Positions 22,847 through 31,600 of a DNA stretch of 64,000 bases are shown here, one piece after another. The stretch comes from Hymenobacter sp. CRA2. Lineage in GTDB: Bacteria; Bacteroidota; Bacteroidia; Cytophagales; Hymenobacteraceae. Numbering within the stretch: position 1 is the first letter of the stretch; the number at the start of each line of letters is the position of its first letter. Below the pieces are notes generated by a model. That model had not been told where the DNA came from. It saw only the letters and a list, made by a program, of their open reading frames with translations, and searched no databases. The stretch lies in assembly GCF_002007105.1 (NCBI RefSeq), contig NZ_MVBC01000003.1, positions 186,001 through 250,000 on the forward strand. The letters run 5' to 3'. The translations under genes and the position numbers were made by a program.

Positions 22847-23746
22847 ATGAGTTTTATTAAAGTAGGGCAAGACACCCAAGGCAACGATATCAACCTGTTT
22901 TACCAGGACTGGGGCCAGGGCGACCCGGTAGTACTGATTCACGGCTGGCCCGCCGACCACCAGATGTGGGAGCACCAGTCGCATACGCTGGCTCACTACG
23001 GCAAGCGCGTCATTGCCTACGACCGCCGCGGCTTCGGCAAGTCGGATAAGCCCTGGAACGGCTACGACTACGACACCTTAGCAGCTGACCTGAACGCCCT
23101 GCTCGAAGGCCTCAACCTGCAAAACGTGACGCTGGTGGGCTTTTCGATGGGCGGCGGCGAAGTGGCCCGCTACATGAGCCGCTACGGCGGCGCCCGCGTG
23201 AGCAAAGTGGCCTTTATTTCGGCCGTGACGCCTTACCTGCTCAAGACCGACGACAACCCCGACGGCGTCGGCAAGGACACCTTCGACGATATGGTAAAAA
23301 ACCTGCGCAAGGACCGCCCCGACTTCCTGCAAACCTTCGGCAAGCAATTCTTCGGCGTGGGCGTGGTGAGCAAGCCCGTCAGCCAAGCCACACTGGACTG
23401 GATGCAGATGATCTGCCTGCAGGCCGCGCCGCACGCCACCGAAGCCTGCATCCGCGCCTTTAGCGAAACCGACTTCCGCCAGGACGTGCCGGCCATCCAG
23501 GTACCCACGCTCATCATCCACGGCACCAGCGACAAGACTGTGCCCGTGGATTCGAGCGGCGACCTACTGGCCAAGATGCTGCCCAACGCCACCTACATCC
23601 GCTACGACGGCGAGCCGCACGGCCTCTTCGCCACCGAAGATGGTAAGGACCGCCTGACTCAGGACCTGCTGAGCTTTACGGGCGCCAGTACTTCGCCCAC
23701 GAGCACCGATGAGGGCGGCTACAACGCCGCCAGCCGCCAAGCATAA
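22847..23746 (+). CDS. Alpha/beta hydrolase, non-heme chloroperoxidase / arylesterase type
   Basis: 299 residues from the ATG at 22847 (MSFIKVGQDTQGNDINLFYQ). The catalytic triad is visible: Ser100 in GFSMGG, Asp229 in HGTSDKTVP and His258 in GEPHGLF. The oxyanion segment is VLIHGWPADHQMWE, and AYDRRGFGKSDKPW is typical of cofactor-free haloperoxidases/esterases. No signal peptide, so cytoplasmic. The C-terminus has a short Ser/Thr-rich tail after FTG. The substrate cannot be told. An extension to 22814 adds MGKSNRNHTTS without family support. Confidence 0.88.
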   Translation: MSFIKVGQDTQGNDINLFYQDWGQGDPVVLIHGWPADHQMWEHQSHTLAHYGKRVIAYDRRGFGKSDKPWNGYDYDTLAADLNALLEGLNLQNVTLVGFSMGGGEVARYMSRYGGARVSKVAFISAVTPYLLKTDDNPDGVGKDTFDDMVKNLRKDRPDFLQTFGKQFFGVGVVSKPVSQATLDWMQMICLQAAPHATEACIRAFSETDFRQDVPAIQVPTLIIHGTSDKTVPVDSSGDLLAKMLPNATYIRYDGEPHGLFATEDGKDRLTQDLLSFTGASTSPTSTDEGGYNAASRQA

Positions 23747-23843
23747 CCACACCTGATTTCCCGCCGCCGCACGCCTCGTCAGAGCTATTCTGGCGGGGCG
23801 TGTTGCGTTATTGTGCCTGGCGTCGCAGTTGTTTCGTCGCCAA

Positions 23844-24049
23844 GACTAGAGCTAGCTCAGCTCCCCGTCCTCAGTTGAGGAGGGGCTGGTTGAAAGACTA
23901 GGGTTAAGGTTACTATCCGCCATCAGCCCGCGAGATGTTTCGGCTGCACTCGACATGACGATGACGAGCTTTGTCGGACGTTCTGATGACTGGCCAACCA
24001 CCCCTAGCCCCTCCTCAGCTGAGGAGGGGAACTAACCTTAACTCTAGCT
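23844..24049. repeat. Composite nested palindrome in the gap 23747-24101
   Basis: Outer arms of about 50 bases are imperfect inverted repeats, each holding a small palindrome of the type CCCCTCCTCAGCTGAGG (perfect 22-bp palindrome at 24008-24029; left copy at 23873-23894 with one inserted G). Between the arms lies one half of a different repeat: GGTTACTATCC (23908) followed by CGCGAGATGTTTCGGCTGC and CTCGACATGACG, matching the right half of the element at 14598. No gene is seen in this 355-base gap. Confidence 0.75.
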
Positions 24050-24066
24050 TTTGTGCTTAAACAGGG

Positions 24067-24093
24067 CAACAAAAAAACCGGGTAGCAGACGCT
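24067..24093 (-). terminator. Terminator of the HNH gene
   Basis: On the minus strand ACCGGCGTAGC and GCTACCCGGT pair with one bulge around a 4-base loop and are followed by seven T residues, just after the HNH gene stop. Confidence 0.75.
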
Positions 24094-24101
24094 ACGCCGG
24101 T

Positions 24102-24599
24102 TCAGTTGTTTAGATACGCGTGCCAGGTCTGGTCGATGGTGCCGGCACTGAGCTTGAGGAAACTGGCCAAGGTGGGTTTCTTGGGCTTTTGTCTGACGAT
24201 CAGGCCGGCTTCCTCGGGCGTTTTGTGCCCCTTGGCGTGGTTGCAGCGGGCGCAGGCCGTCAGCAGGTTGCCCCAACTGGAGTCGCCGCCCCTACTCCTG
24301 GGCATCACGTGGTCCAGGGTTAGGTTTTTGGTGGAGCCGCAGTATTGGCACTCAAAGTTGTCGCGCTTCATGATGTTGTGCCGGCTCAGGGCAATGCCCT
24401 TGTACGGCACCCGCACGTAGCGCTGCAGTTTGATGATACTGGGTTTGGGAAATGCCTTCGACACGGTGCGCAGAAACGCGCCCTCCTTGTTGGCAATCAA
24501 CTCGGCTTTGTCGAGGTAAAGCAACACGAAGGCCTTCTGCACGCTGCAAAGGGTAATGGCGGTATAGTCGCCATTCAGCACGAGCACTTTTTGGTCCAT
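24102..24599 (-). CDS. HNH endonuclease family protein
   Basis: 165 residues from the ATG at 24599 (MDQKVLVLNGDYTAITLCSV). The C-terminal half is an HNH domain: two zinc CxxC pairs (CQYCGS and CARCNHAKG), the catalytic LDHVMPRSRGG and the NLLTACARCN helix. The N-terminal half (SVQKAFVLLYLDKAELI) is shared with the common chromosomal HNH proteins of Bacteroidota and Cyanobacteria. These are probably housekeeping or mobile nucleases of unknown target; there is no methyltransferase or phage gene beside it. A GTG start two codons upstream (24605) is possible. Confidence 0.88.
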   Translation of the reverse strand: MDQKVLVLNGDYTAITLCSVQKAFVLLYLDKAELIANKEGAFLRTVSKAFPKPSIIKLQRYVRVPYKGIALSRHNIMKRDNFECQYCGSTKNLTLDHVMPRSRGGDSSWGNLLTACARCNHAKGHKTPEEAGLIVRQKPKKPTLASFLKLSAGTIDQTWHAYLNN

Positions 24600-24756
24600 A
24601 CGCACGATGGTGGTAAACGGCCGGAACTAGCGGTAAGCTAGGGGTTTCCGGCTGTTTACGCAACCGTCCCACGTGGAGGTTGGTTCATTTCAAGAAGCGG
24701 CTCCACAGGGGTATGAGCATAATAGCGGTACCACTGGCAGACTACGGCAGCACCGG

Positions 24757-24954
24757 CCGTCATTGCGAGCCGCGCGAAGCAATCCTTCCTTCAGTAGCAC
24801 CGCCGACGCAATACTTATATGCCTCAAAGTCGGCAGCACGAAGCCGGCCCTGCACGAAAACGCAGACGCAAGTTTCGTGCAGGGCCGTTCTGGGTAGTGC
24901 CAGTTGAGCCGCTGTGCCTCGGGAGGAAAGATTGCCGCGCTTCGCTCGCAACGA
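24757..24954. repeat. Nested palindromic element of about 200 bp, left of the NlpC/P60 gene
   Basis: Outer arms begin GTCATTGCGAGC (24759) and end GCTCGCAACGAC (24954) and are inverted over about 33 bases with some mismatches. Inside sits a perfect 14-bp hairpin, GGCCCTGCACGAAA/TTTCGTGCAGGGCC (24846-24886). The same two-level design recurs at 25851-26058 on the other side of the gene. No gene is seen between 24600 and 24969. Confidence 0.75.
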
Positions 24955-24969
24955 CTGCGGGCCGAACCG

Positions 24970-25773
24970 CTACTCGGGCAGCAGGCGCTTGATCAGGCGC
25001 AGCTTGTGGGTGTACTTCTGCCGCTGGCGGTTGTAGATGCCGTTGTGGTCGAGCGGGTCGATGCGCACCTCGCCGCTGGCGTGCAGAATCTGCTGGTCGT
25101 CGAGCACCATGCCCACGTGCACGATGTTGCCCTCCGCGTTGTCGAAGAAAGCCAGGTCGCCGGCCTGCGTCTGGGACACGAAGTGCACGATGCGGCCGTG
25201 GTCAATCTGCTGGCGCGCGTCGCGCGGGAGCTGCACGCCGATGAGGCCGTAGAGCTGCTGCATCAGCCCGGAGCAGTCGACGCCGAACAGGGTGCGGCCG
25301 CCCCACAGGTACGGCGCCTTCAGAAACAGCTGCCCGGCTTTGAGCAGCAGGGCCGTGCGTTTGTCGGTGGGGCCGTGCAGGCCGTGGCCGTTGAGCGGGT
25401 TGGTGGCGGCCCCGTTGTAGAAGTAGGAATCTTCGCCGAGGCGCAGGGTCATGCCGTCGAAAAACGGCAGACGGGCGCCCAGCGTGACGGGGATGCGCGC
25501 CGCCGAGCTGCTCACTACCTGCACCACATCGAGGCTGCGCGGGTGGTCCTGCGCGCTCCAGGCGGCCAGGTACTCAGCCGAAACGGGCTGGTGCTGCTTG
25601 AGGTCCATCCACCCGACGTAGTTATCGGCCGCGGTGCGGATTTGCTGCCAGTTGCCCTGGGCGAGCAGCACGCTGTAGCAGTCGCCAAAAATCAGCTGCG
25701 TTACGATTTCGGCTTTGTCCGAAGGCTCGGCGCGCACCGGCACGACGCTCAGAGCACAAATTCCGTGTTCCAA
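24970..25773 (-). CDS. NlpC/P60 (C40) peptidoglycan endopeptidase with SH3 domains
   Basis: 267 residues from the ATG at 25773 (MEHGICALSVVPVRAEPSDK). The N-terminal half contains bacterial SH3-like units (VPVRAEPSDKAEIVTQLIFG, GNWQQIRTAADNYVGWMD), which bind cell wall. The C-terminal half is the NlpC/P60 hydrolase: Cys167 in FGVDCSGLMQ, His219 in IVHVGMVL and His231 in LHASGEVRID form the catalytic triad. It cuts gamma-D-Glu-diaminopimelate-type bonds in peptides (family knowledge). No signal peptide is apparent, as in cytoplasmic recycling enzymes of the YkfC type, so it may act on imported muropeptides. Flanked on both sides by 200-bp palindromic elements. Confidence 0.9.
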   Translation of the reverse strand: MEHGICALSVVPVRAEPSDKAEIVTQLIFGDCYSVLLAQGNWQQIRTAADNYVGWMDLKQHQPVSAEYLAAWSAQDHPRSLDVVQVVSSSAARIPVTLGARLPFFDGMTLRLGEDSYFYNGAATNPLNGHGLHGPTDKRTALLLKAGQLFLKAPYLWGGRTLFGVDCSGLMQQLYGLIGVQLPRDARQQIDHGRIVHFVSQTQAGDLAFFDNAEGNIVHVGMVLDDQQILHASGEVRIDPLDHNGIYNRQRQKYTHKLRLIKRLLPE

Positions 25774-25850
25774 TGATAATCAGGGGTAAATCAGCCTGCA
25801 AGGTACGGAAGGAAATGGTGCAGCAAGCAGCGCTGGCGGGGCCCTTAGCC

Positions 25851-26058
25851 ATCATTGCGAGCAACGCGCGGCAACCGCCTTCCCCTCGCGGCACGTCGAG
25901 GCCACTCGCACTACCCCAAAACGGCCCCGCCCGAAACCTGAGCTGCAGGCTTCGGGCGGGGCCGTTTTTCGGTTGGCGGGTATTTTATCAGCGTTGTTAC
26001 CAGAAGACGGATTGGCTAACGCCTTCCTGCGGTTGCCGCACGTTGCTCGCAATGACAG
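25851..26058. repeat. Nested palindromic element of about 200 bp, right of the NlpC/P60 gene
   Basis: Outer arms: ATCATTGCGAGCAACGCGCG (from 25851) and, inverted, CGTTGCTCGCAATGAC (ending 26056), about 33 bases with mismatches. Inside is a perfect 18-bp hairpin, AAAACGGCCCCGCCCGAA/TTCGGGCGGGGCCGTTTT (25918-25968), with a 15-base loop and a T flank, which can end smpB transcription. The layout mirrors the element at 24757. Confidence 0.8.
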
Positions 26059-26070
26059 CGAGAGGAGCCG

Positions 26071-26541
26071 CTAGTACTGGCTGCGGTCCATTTCGCGCTT
26101 CACGTCGCGGGCTTTGATGTCCTCGCGCTTATCGAATAGCTTTTTGCCCTTCGCCAGGGCAATTTCCACCTTAGCAAAGCCCCGCTCGCCGATAAAAATG
26201 CGCAGCGGAATGATGGTCAGGCCCTGCTCCTGGCTTTTGTCGTGCAGCTGACGCATTTCCTTCTTGGTGAGCAGCAGCTGGCGCGGGCGGGTGGGCTCGT
26301 GGTTGTTGTAGGTGCCCTGGGTGTACTGCGCGATGGTCACCCCGTGCAGCCACAGGGTGCCGTTGCCTCCGAAGGTGCAATAACCGTCGGTGATGTTGGC
26401 GTTGCCCACGCGCAGGCTCTTGATTTCGGTGCCCACCAGCACCATGCCGGCGGTGTACTTGGCAAGGAAGGAGTATTCGTAGCCCGCCCGGCGGTTTTGG
26501 ATATTGACGTTGCGCGGGGCGGTTTCTTTGGCTTTGGCCAT
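26071..26541 (-). CDS. smpB: SsrA-binding protein SmpB
   Basis: 156 residues from the ATG at 26541 (MAKAKETAPRNVNIQNRRAG). It binds tmRNA and brings it to stalled ribosomes for trans-translation. Motifs are NRRAGYEYSFLAKYTAGMVL, GTEIKSLRVGNANITDGYC, NNHEPTRPRQLLLTKKEM and the basic C-terminal tail with GKKLFDKREDIKARDVKREM, which enters the mRNA channel. Length is typical. A -7-like TACCTTTG box lies 106 bases upstream, implying a long leader. Confidence 0.96.
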   Translation of the reverse strand: MAKAKETAPRNVNIQNRRAGYEYSFLAKYTAGMVLVGTEIKSLRVGNANITDGYCTFGGNGTLWLHGVTIAQYTQGTYNNHEPTRPRQLLLTKKEMRQLHDKSQEQGLTIIPLRIFIGERGFAKVEIALAKGKKLFDKREDIKARDVKREMDRSQY

Positions 26542-26646
26542 GATATGGGTCGGGAGTCGCGGGGAGGATGAAAGCAGCGGTAGCGGCCGAGGCCGGCGTC
26601 ATTCGTGTACGGATAATACGCAGGCAGCGGGCCGTTGGCGGGGCGG

Positions 26647-26654
26647 CAAAGGTA
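26647..26654 (-). promoter_or_regulatory. Probable -7 box of smpB
   Basis: TACCTTTG on the minus strand, in the same GGCAAAGGTA context (plus strand) as before the second desaturase. A -33 TTTG is not evident. If used, smpB has a leader of about 100 bases. Confidence 0.4.
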
Positions 26655-26739
26655 GCAGGGGCCTCCAGGGTTTCGCCCCGAAGGGCGGAGCGGCGGGGCA
26701 GCTGCCTTCTGCTGAAGGTGTTGGCGGCGCTTCTACTTA

Positions 26740-27333
26740 TTAGTCTTCGGGCGGCTTGGGGTTCCCTTGTTGTGCCACCAGGCTGTGCATCATTGCCGCA
26801 AAGGATGGATAGAGCATTTTCATAGGAAGGGGCTCGTCGTAAAACAGCTCGTGGTCAAGCATCACAACGGGGCAATCCTTGTCGGGTTGATTCTGGTGGT
26901 TGGTGTCAAAGTAGACCACTCCCCAGTCGAAGTAGTCAGCAAACGGGATGTAGCCTTTCGCCACCAGGCTGGCCGACTCAGGGTATCCGAAGTAGTGGTC
27001 GAGCAGCCCTTTCTTCCACTCCCGAATGCTGTGGCGAAAGAAGGTAATGCCGTCGACCGGCAGCAACTCCCAAAAGTGCTGGTAGCCCAGGAACTGCTTG
27101 TACAACGCCGGATAACGCAGGTTTAGTCGGCTTTCCAGCTCTTCGATGTCTGCGGCGGTAACGGTGCTGGGTATGGCTTTCCAGGGCACGTTGCCTTCCT
27201 CGTCCTCCTCAGCGTCTTCCTGCATTTCCAGTGGAATCAACTCCTGCGGCCCGCGCATGATGGGAGTCTGCCTCAAGTAGTCCAGCGCATTATCGACAAA
27301 CTGGTGAACTACATCGATATCGGCATCAGTCAT
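26740..27333 (-). CDS. SMI1/KNR4 (SUKH) family protein
   Basis: 197 residues from the ATG at 27333 (MTDADIDVVHQFVDNALDYL). An acidic stretch (MQEDAEEDEEGNVPW) precedes the SUKH core: AADIEELESRLNLRYPALYK, FLGYQHFWELLPVDGITFF, GYIPFADYFDWGVVYFDT and the C-terminal helix SFAAMMHSLVAQQGN. SUKH proteins often act as immunity proteins for polymorphic toxins, but many are stand-alone with no known role. No toxin gene is adjacent. It lies between smpB and tsaD on the same strand. Confidence 0.8.
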   Translation of the reverse strand: MTDADIDVVHQFVDNALDYLRQTPIMRGPQELIPLEMQEDAEEDEEGNVPWKAIPSTVTAADIEELESRLNLRYPALYKQFLGYQHFWELLPVDGITFFRHSIREWKKGLLDHYFGYPESASLVAKGYIPFADYFDWGVVYFDTNHQNQPDKDCPVVMLDHELFYDEPLPMKMLYPSFAAMMHSLVAQQGNPKPPED

Positions 27334-27412
27334 CGGATTGACAGGTTTGGGCTTGTCTAGGTGGGCTCGGCTACCGGGTGCCAGAGCAAGCATGGCCGGC
27401 TGCTGGGTTTGC

Positions 27413-28432
27413 TTACGCCAGCTTCAGCCGCGGGTCGGGGCTGGCCAGCTGCGAGGCGAAGTCGCCGGCCTCGTACTGAAAGTGCGCTGCCATGGCAATC
27501 ATGCCGGCGTTATCGGTGCAGTACTGGAAGGCGGGAATGAACACCTGCCAGCCCAGCTCCCCGGCCAGCCGCTGCAGCTCGGCGCGCAGGCCGGAATTGG
27601 CCGCTACGCCGCCGGCAATGGCAATGTTGGTCAGGCCGTAGTCCTTGGCGGCGCGGCGCAGCTGGCGCATCAGCGTCTGCAGGATAGTGTGCTGGATGCT
27701 GGCGCAGAGGTCGGGCAGGTTTTCCTCGATGAACTTGGGGTTCTGCTGCGTCTGCTGGCGCAGGAAGTACATCACAGCCGTTTTCACCCCGCTGAAGGAG
27801 AAGTCGTAGCCGGGCATCTGGTTTACCGGGAACGGGAAGCGCAACGGGTCGCCCTGCTGGGCCAGCTTGTCGAGGCGGGGGCCGCCGGGGTACGGCAGGC
27901 CGAGCAGTTTGGCCGTCTTGTCGAAGGCTTCGCCGGCGGCGTCGTCCTGCGTCTGCCCGATGATTTCCATCTCCATCGGGCTGCGCACCACCACCAGCTG
28001 GGTGTGGCCGCCGCTCACCGTCAGGCACAGGATGGGAAAGGCCGGCCGCGGCTCCTCAATGAAGTGCGCTAGAATGTGAGCCCGCATGTGGTTGACGGCA
28101 ATCAGCGGCTTGCCCAGGGCCAGCGCGAAGCTTTTGGCAAACATGCCACCGACGAGCAGGGAGCCCAACAGGCCCGGCCCCTGGGTAAAGGCCACCGCGT
28201 CGAGGTCTTCCTTGTTGATGCCGGCTTTGGAGAGGGCAGCCTGCACCACCGGCAGAATGTGCTGCTGGTGGGCACGCGAGGCCAGTTCAGGAACCACGCC
28301 GCCGAATTGTTCGTGTACTTGCTGCGAGGCCACCACATTAGCCAGGATGTTGCCCCCGGCAATAACGGCCGCCCCCGTGTCGTCGCACGACGACTCGATG
28401 GCCAGAATGATTGGGCTTGGGTTCGTAGACAT
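27413..28432 (-). CDS. tsaD: tRNA N6-threonylcarbamoyladenosine transferase TsaD
   Basis: 339 residues from the ATG at 28432 (MSTNPSPIILAIESSCDDTG). It transfers the threonylcarbamoyl group to A37 of ANN-decoding tRNAs with TsaB and TsaE. Motifs of the ASKHA fold: AIESSCDDTGAAV, the metal-binding HMRAH (about residue 112), TVSGGHTQLVVV, GEAFDKTAKLLGLPYPGGP, AGGVAANSGLR and CTDNAGMIA. Length is usual. The start codon lies within one arm of an ATGAGTAT-type inverted repeat. An upstream extension to 28462 is not supported. Confidence 0.96.
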   Translation of the reverse strand: MSTNPSPIILAIESSCDDTGAAVIAGGNILANVVASQQVHEQFGGVVPELASRAHQQHILPVVQAALSKAGINKEDLDAVAFTQGPGLLGSLLVGGMFAKSFALALGKPLIAVNHMRAHILAHFIEEPRPAFPILCLTVSGGHTQLVVVRSPMEMEIIGQTQDDAAGEAFDKTAKLLGLPYPGGPRLDKLAQQGDPLRFPFPVNQMPGYDFSFSGVKTAVMYFLRQQTQQNPKFIEENLPDLCASIQHTILQTLMRQLRRAAKDYGLTNIAIAGGVAANSGLRAELQRLAGELGWQVFIPAFQYCTDNAGMIAMAAHFQYEAGDFASQLASPDPRLKLA

Positions 28433-28539
28433 GAGTATTGAGAAGTGAGACGTGAGTATCAAGGAGAAACAGCCCGTCGAGCCGGCAGACTAGCCGCTGG
28501 TTTATCAGGCTGACTTCTCAGGTCTTCATACTCATGTCT
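28426..28539. repeat. TAGACATGAGTAT inverted repeat at the tsaD start
   Basis: TAGACATGAGTAT (28426-28438) and its reverse complement ATACTCATGTCTA (28527-28539) flank a spacer of about 90 bases containing GAGAAGTGAGACGTGAGTATC, a run of GTGAG-like units. The left arm includes the tsaD start codon. It resembles in style the GTGAACTAGTGAG element at 33264. Confidence 0.5.
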
Positions 28540-28669
28540 AGCTTATTAGCTTTTTTTGCAGAATTTCCGTTCGGTTGGAGCGTATGAGCATCCATCCGGC
28601 CGGCGTTTACGTCTTGCTGCCGGGCGGCTTCGTGTCCGGCCCGTTTTTTACCACACCGCCCACAACCGC

Positions 28670-31600
28670 GTGCAAGTTATAAAGGCCATCCTGAAGGTGT
28701 TGCTGGGGCTCGTGCTCCTGCTGGCGCTGCTAGTGGGTGCGGCCGTGCTGGCCTTGCGCATTCCGGCGGTGCAAACGGAGGTAGCACAGCGGGCCACCGA
28801 AATCCTCTCCGACAAGCTGGACCAGCCCGTCAGCATCGGGCGCGTGGATATCCGGCCGTTTACCAAGGTGGTGCTGGAGCGGGTGCAGGTGCTCGACAAG
28901 CGCGGCGGCAACCTGTTCTACATCGGGGAGGTGGAGGCCGACATCAGCACGTTCTCGATATTCACCCCCAACAAGCTTTACCTCAGCAAGGTTATCCTCA
29001 CCGAGCCCCGCTTCGAGCTGGTGACCTACCCCAACTCGCCCCACGAGCAAACCAACCTCGACGAGTTCCTGACGGCCTTTCAGCGCCTGCTCGGCGCCCC
29101 CGATACTACCAAGGTCAGCAAGCCTTTTGACTTCAAGGTGGAAGCGGTGGGGCTGCGCAACGCCCGCTTTGTACTCGACCGCAAAAACGTGCCGCGTGTG
29201 CCGGAGTACGGCAAGTCCATGGACTATGCCCACATGTACATCGACAGCGTGTACGCCGACCTCTCGCAGATCTGGTTTCGGGGCGACACCATCCACGCCC
29301 AGGTCGACGGGCTGCGCGCTATTGACCTACCGTCGAAAACGCGGCTGCGCGAGCTGACGGCCGGCATGACCTACGCCACCAAGTTCTGGGAGTTCGACAA
29401 GCTCAACCTGCGCGTGGGCCGCTCACACCTCGCCGATTACGTCCGCTTCGATTACCAGCACTTCCTGAATTTCACCGACTTCAACGACTCGGTGAAGGTG
29501 ACGGCCCGGCTCAAGCCCAGCCGCGTGTACTCCGATGACATTGCCCTGTTTGCCCCGCAGCTCTGGGGCTGGGGCGAGCAGGTGCTGATTTCGGGCGAGG
29601 CCAAGGGCTACGTGCGCGACTTCGCGGCCAAAAACCTGGACCTGCGCTACAGCAAGGGGGGCACCCGCATCCTCGGCAACGTGTCGGCGCAAGGACTGCC
29701 CAACTGGCAGGAAACCTTCGCCGATCTGCGCCTGCGGCCCGGCACCGTGGTCAATCCCGTGGACCTGAAGCCGGTGCTGCCGGCCTCGGTGTACCCCTAC
29801 TTCCAGCGCCTGGGCACCGTTACGCTGAACGGGCAATTCCTGGGGCTCTACAACGACTTCGTGGCCAACGGCGACTTCAAAACGCGGCTGGGCAACCTGA
29901 CGGCCGACGTGAACCTGAAGTTCAGGAATGATCCGCGCAACTCCAGCTACGAGGGCACCGTGCGCACGGCCGGCTTCCAGCTGGGCAAGCTGCTCGGCGA
30001 CGAGTCGCTGATCCGCGACGTGGCCGTGAATGGCAAAGTCTCCGGCGTGGGCTTCGACCCGGACGCGGCCCGCGTGCAGGCCAACGCCAACATTGCCTCG
30101 GTGTGGGTGAGAGGCTACCGCTACCGCAACATCGTGGTGACCAATGGCCGCCTGACGCGGCAAGAGTTCGACGGACGCGTGAGCATCAACGACCCCAACC
30201 TGCAGCTCGTGGGCGAAGGCACCGTGAACTGGGCCCGCGGCAAGCAGGCCTTCGACCTGGTGAGCAGCGTGCGCCACGCCAACCTGCAGGCGCTGGGCAT
30301 CATCAGCCAGCCGCTGGTGCTGAGCACCCAGGCCGATGTCCGCTTTCAGGGCCTGACACTGGACGAGCTGCTAGGTCGCATTCATCTGCGCGACACCCGC
30401 CTGACCCTGCAGGGCCGCACCGTACACCTCGACACGCTGGACCTCTTGGCGACCCGCCGCGAGGGCGACCGGCTGCTGGCCATGCGCTCCGAAGCTTTCC
30501 GCCTGCGGGCCCGCGGCAACTACCAGTTTTCCCAGGCCCTGCGCGACGTGCAGCGCCTGGTGGAGGAGTACCGCCTGAATTTCCAGGGCGACGCGGCCGC
30601 TACGGCCGCCTATTACCGCCGCAAGCGCCGCGAAGCCACCCCCGACTACAACATCAACCTCTCGCTGGATTTGCGGCGGCCCAACCCGCTGCTGCACGTC
30701 TTCATGCCCCAGCTGACGCTCAGCGACTCCACCCACGTGGAGGGCTCGTTCCGCAACGGGGCCACCTCCATTCTGCAGCTGGGCGGCTCGGCCCGCGCGG
30801 TGCAGTACGACAGCATCCGGGCCGAGCAGGTGTCCTTTGACCTGCTCACCTCCAAGCTGCCCGATGCTCCGGACGTACTGGCCCAGGCCAGCGTGACCAG
30901 CACCCGGCAGCAGTTGCCGGGGCTGGGCCGCACCGAGCAGTTTTATGTGGAAGGCGTGTGGGACCAGGACAAAATCAACTTCTCCTCCTCGCTGGCCCAA
31001 ACGGGCACCACCAACCGCGCCCAGATCAACGGGGCGCTGGATTTCCTGCCCAACGCGGTGCAGATCTTGTTCCGGCAGTCGGGCGTGAACCTGCTGGGGC
31101 GCGAGTGGATCATTGCCCAGGACAACGCCATTGTTATTGCCGGCGGCGGCCACGAAATCACGGTGCCGAACTTCTCGCTCTCCAATGGTCCGCAGCAGAT
31201 TCTGGCCACGGGTGAGGTGTCGGAAGACCCGGCGCGCAGCCTGCACCTGGAGGTAAAGAACCTGGAGCTGGCCACGCTTTCGCCCCTGACCAACCAGAAC
31301 ATGCGCGGCCGCGTGAATGCCACCGGCGACGTGCGCGGGGTGTTCGGGCAGCTGGTCACGGCTGCCCGCCTCACCGTCGATTCGCTGTACTTCGACAACA
31401 CGCTCATCGGCAACGTGGCCGGCGTGGCCAGCTGGGACAACCAGGCCTCGCGCCTCGGCACCAACCTCTCGGTGACGCGCGACGGGCAGAACGTGCTGAG
31501 CGTGGCCGGCACCATTGCGCCCACCGGGGCGCCGCAGGACCAGCTTAACCTGACCGGTGCCCTGAACGACGCGCCGCTGAAGCTGGCCGAGCCCTTCCTG

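Noticed and set aside
22645-22893. 82-codon minus-strand frame between the lipoprotein and the alpha/beta hydrolase
   Set aside because: It overlaps the hydrolase start and has no protein-like pattern beyond chance.
24102-24599. HNH gene as part of a restriction or defence system
   Set aside because: No methyltransferase, phage or defence gene is adjacent, and this HNH type is a common stand-alone chromosomal gene.
23844-26058. CRISPR array
   Set aside because: The repeats in this area are long, inverted and single-spaced, not short direct repeats with regular spacers; no cas genes are seen.
28556-28669. TTG start of TamB at 28556
   Set aside because: The 38 added residues are Arg/Gly-rich with no hydrophobic part and come before the natural membrane anchor; GTG at 28670 fits the family better, though it is not proven.
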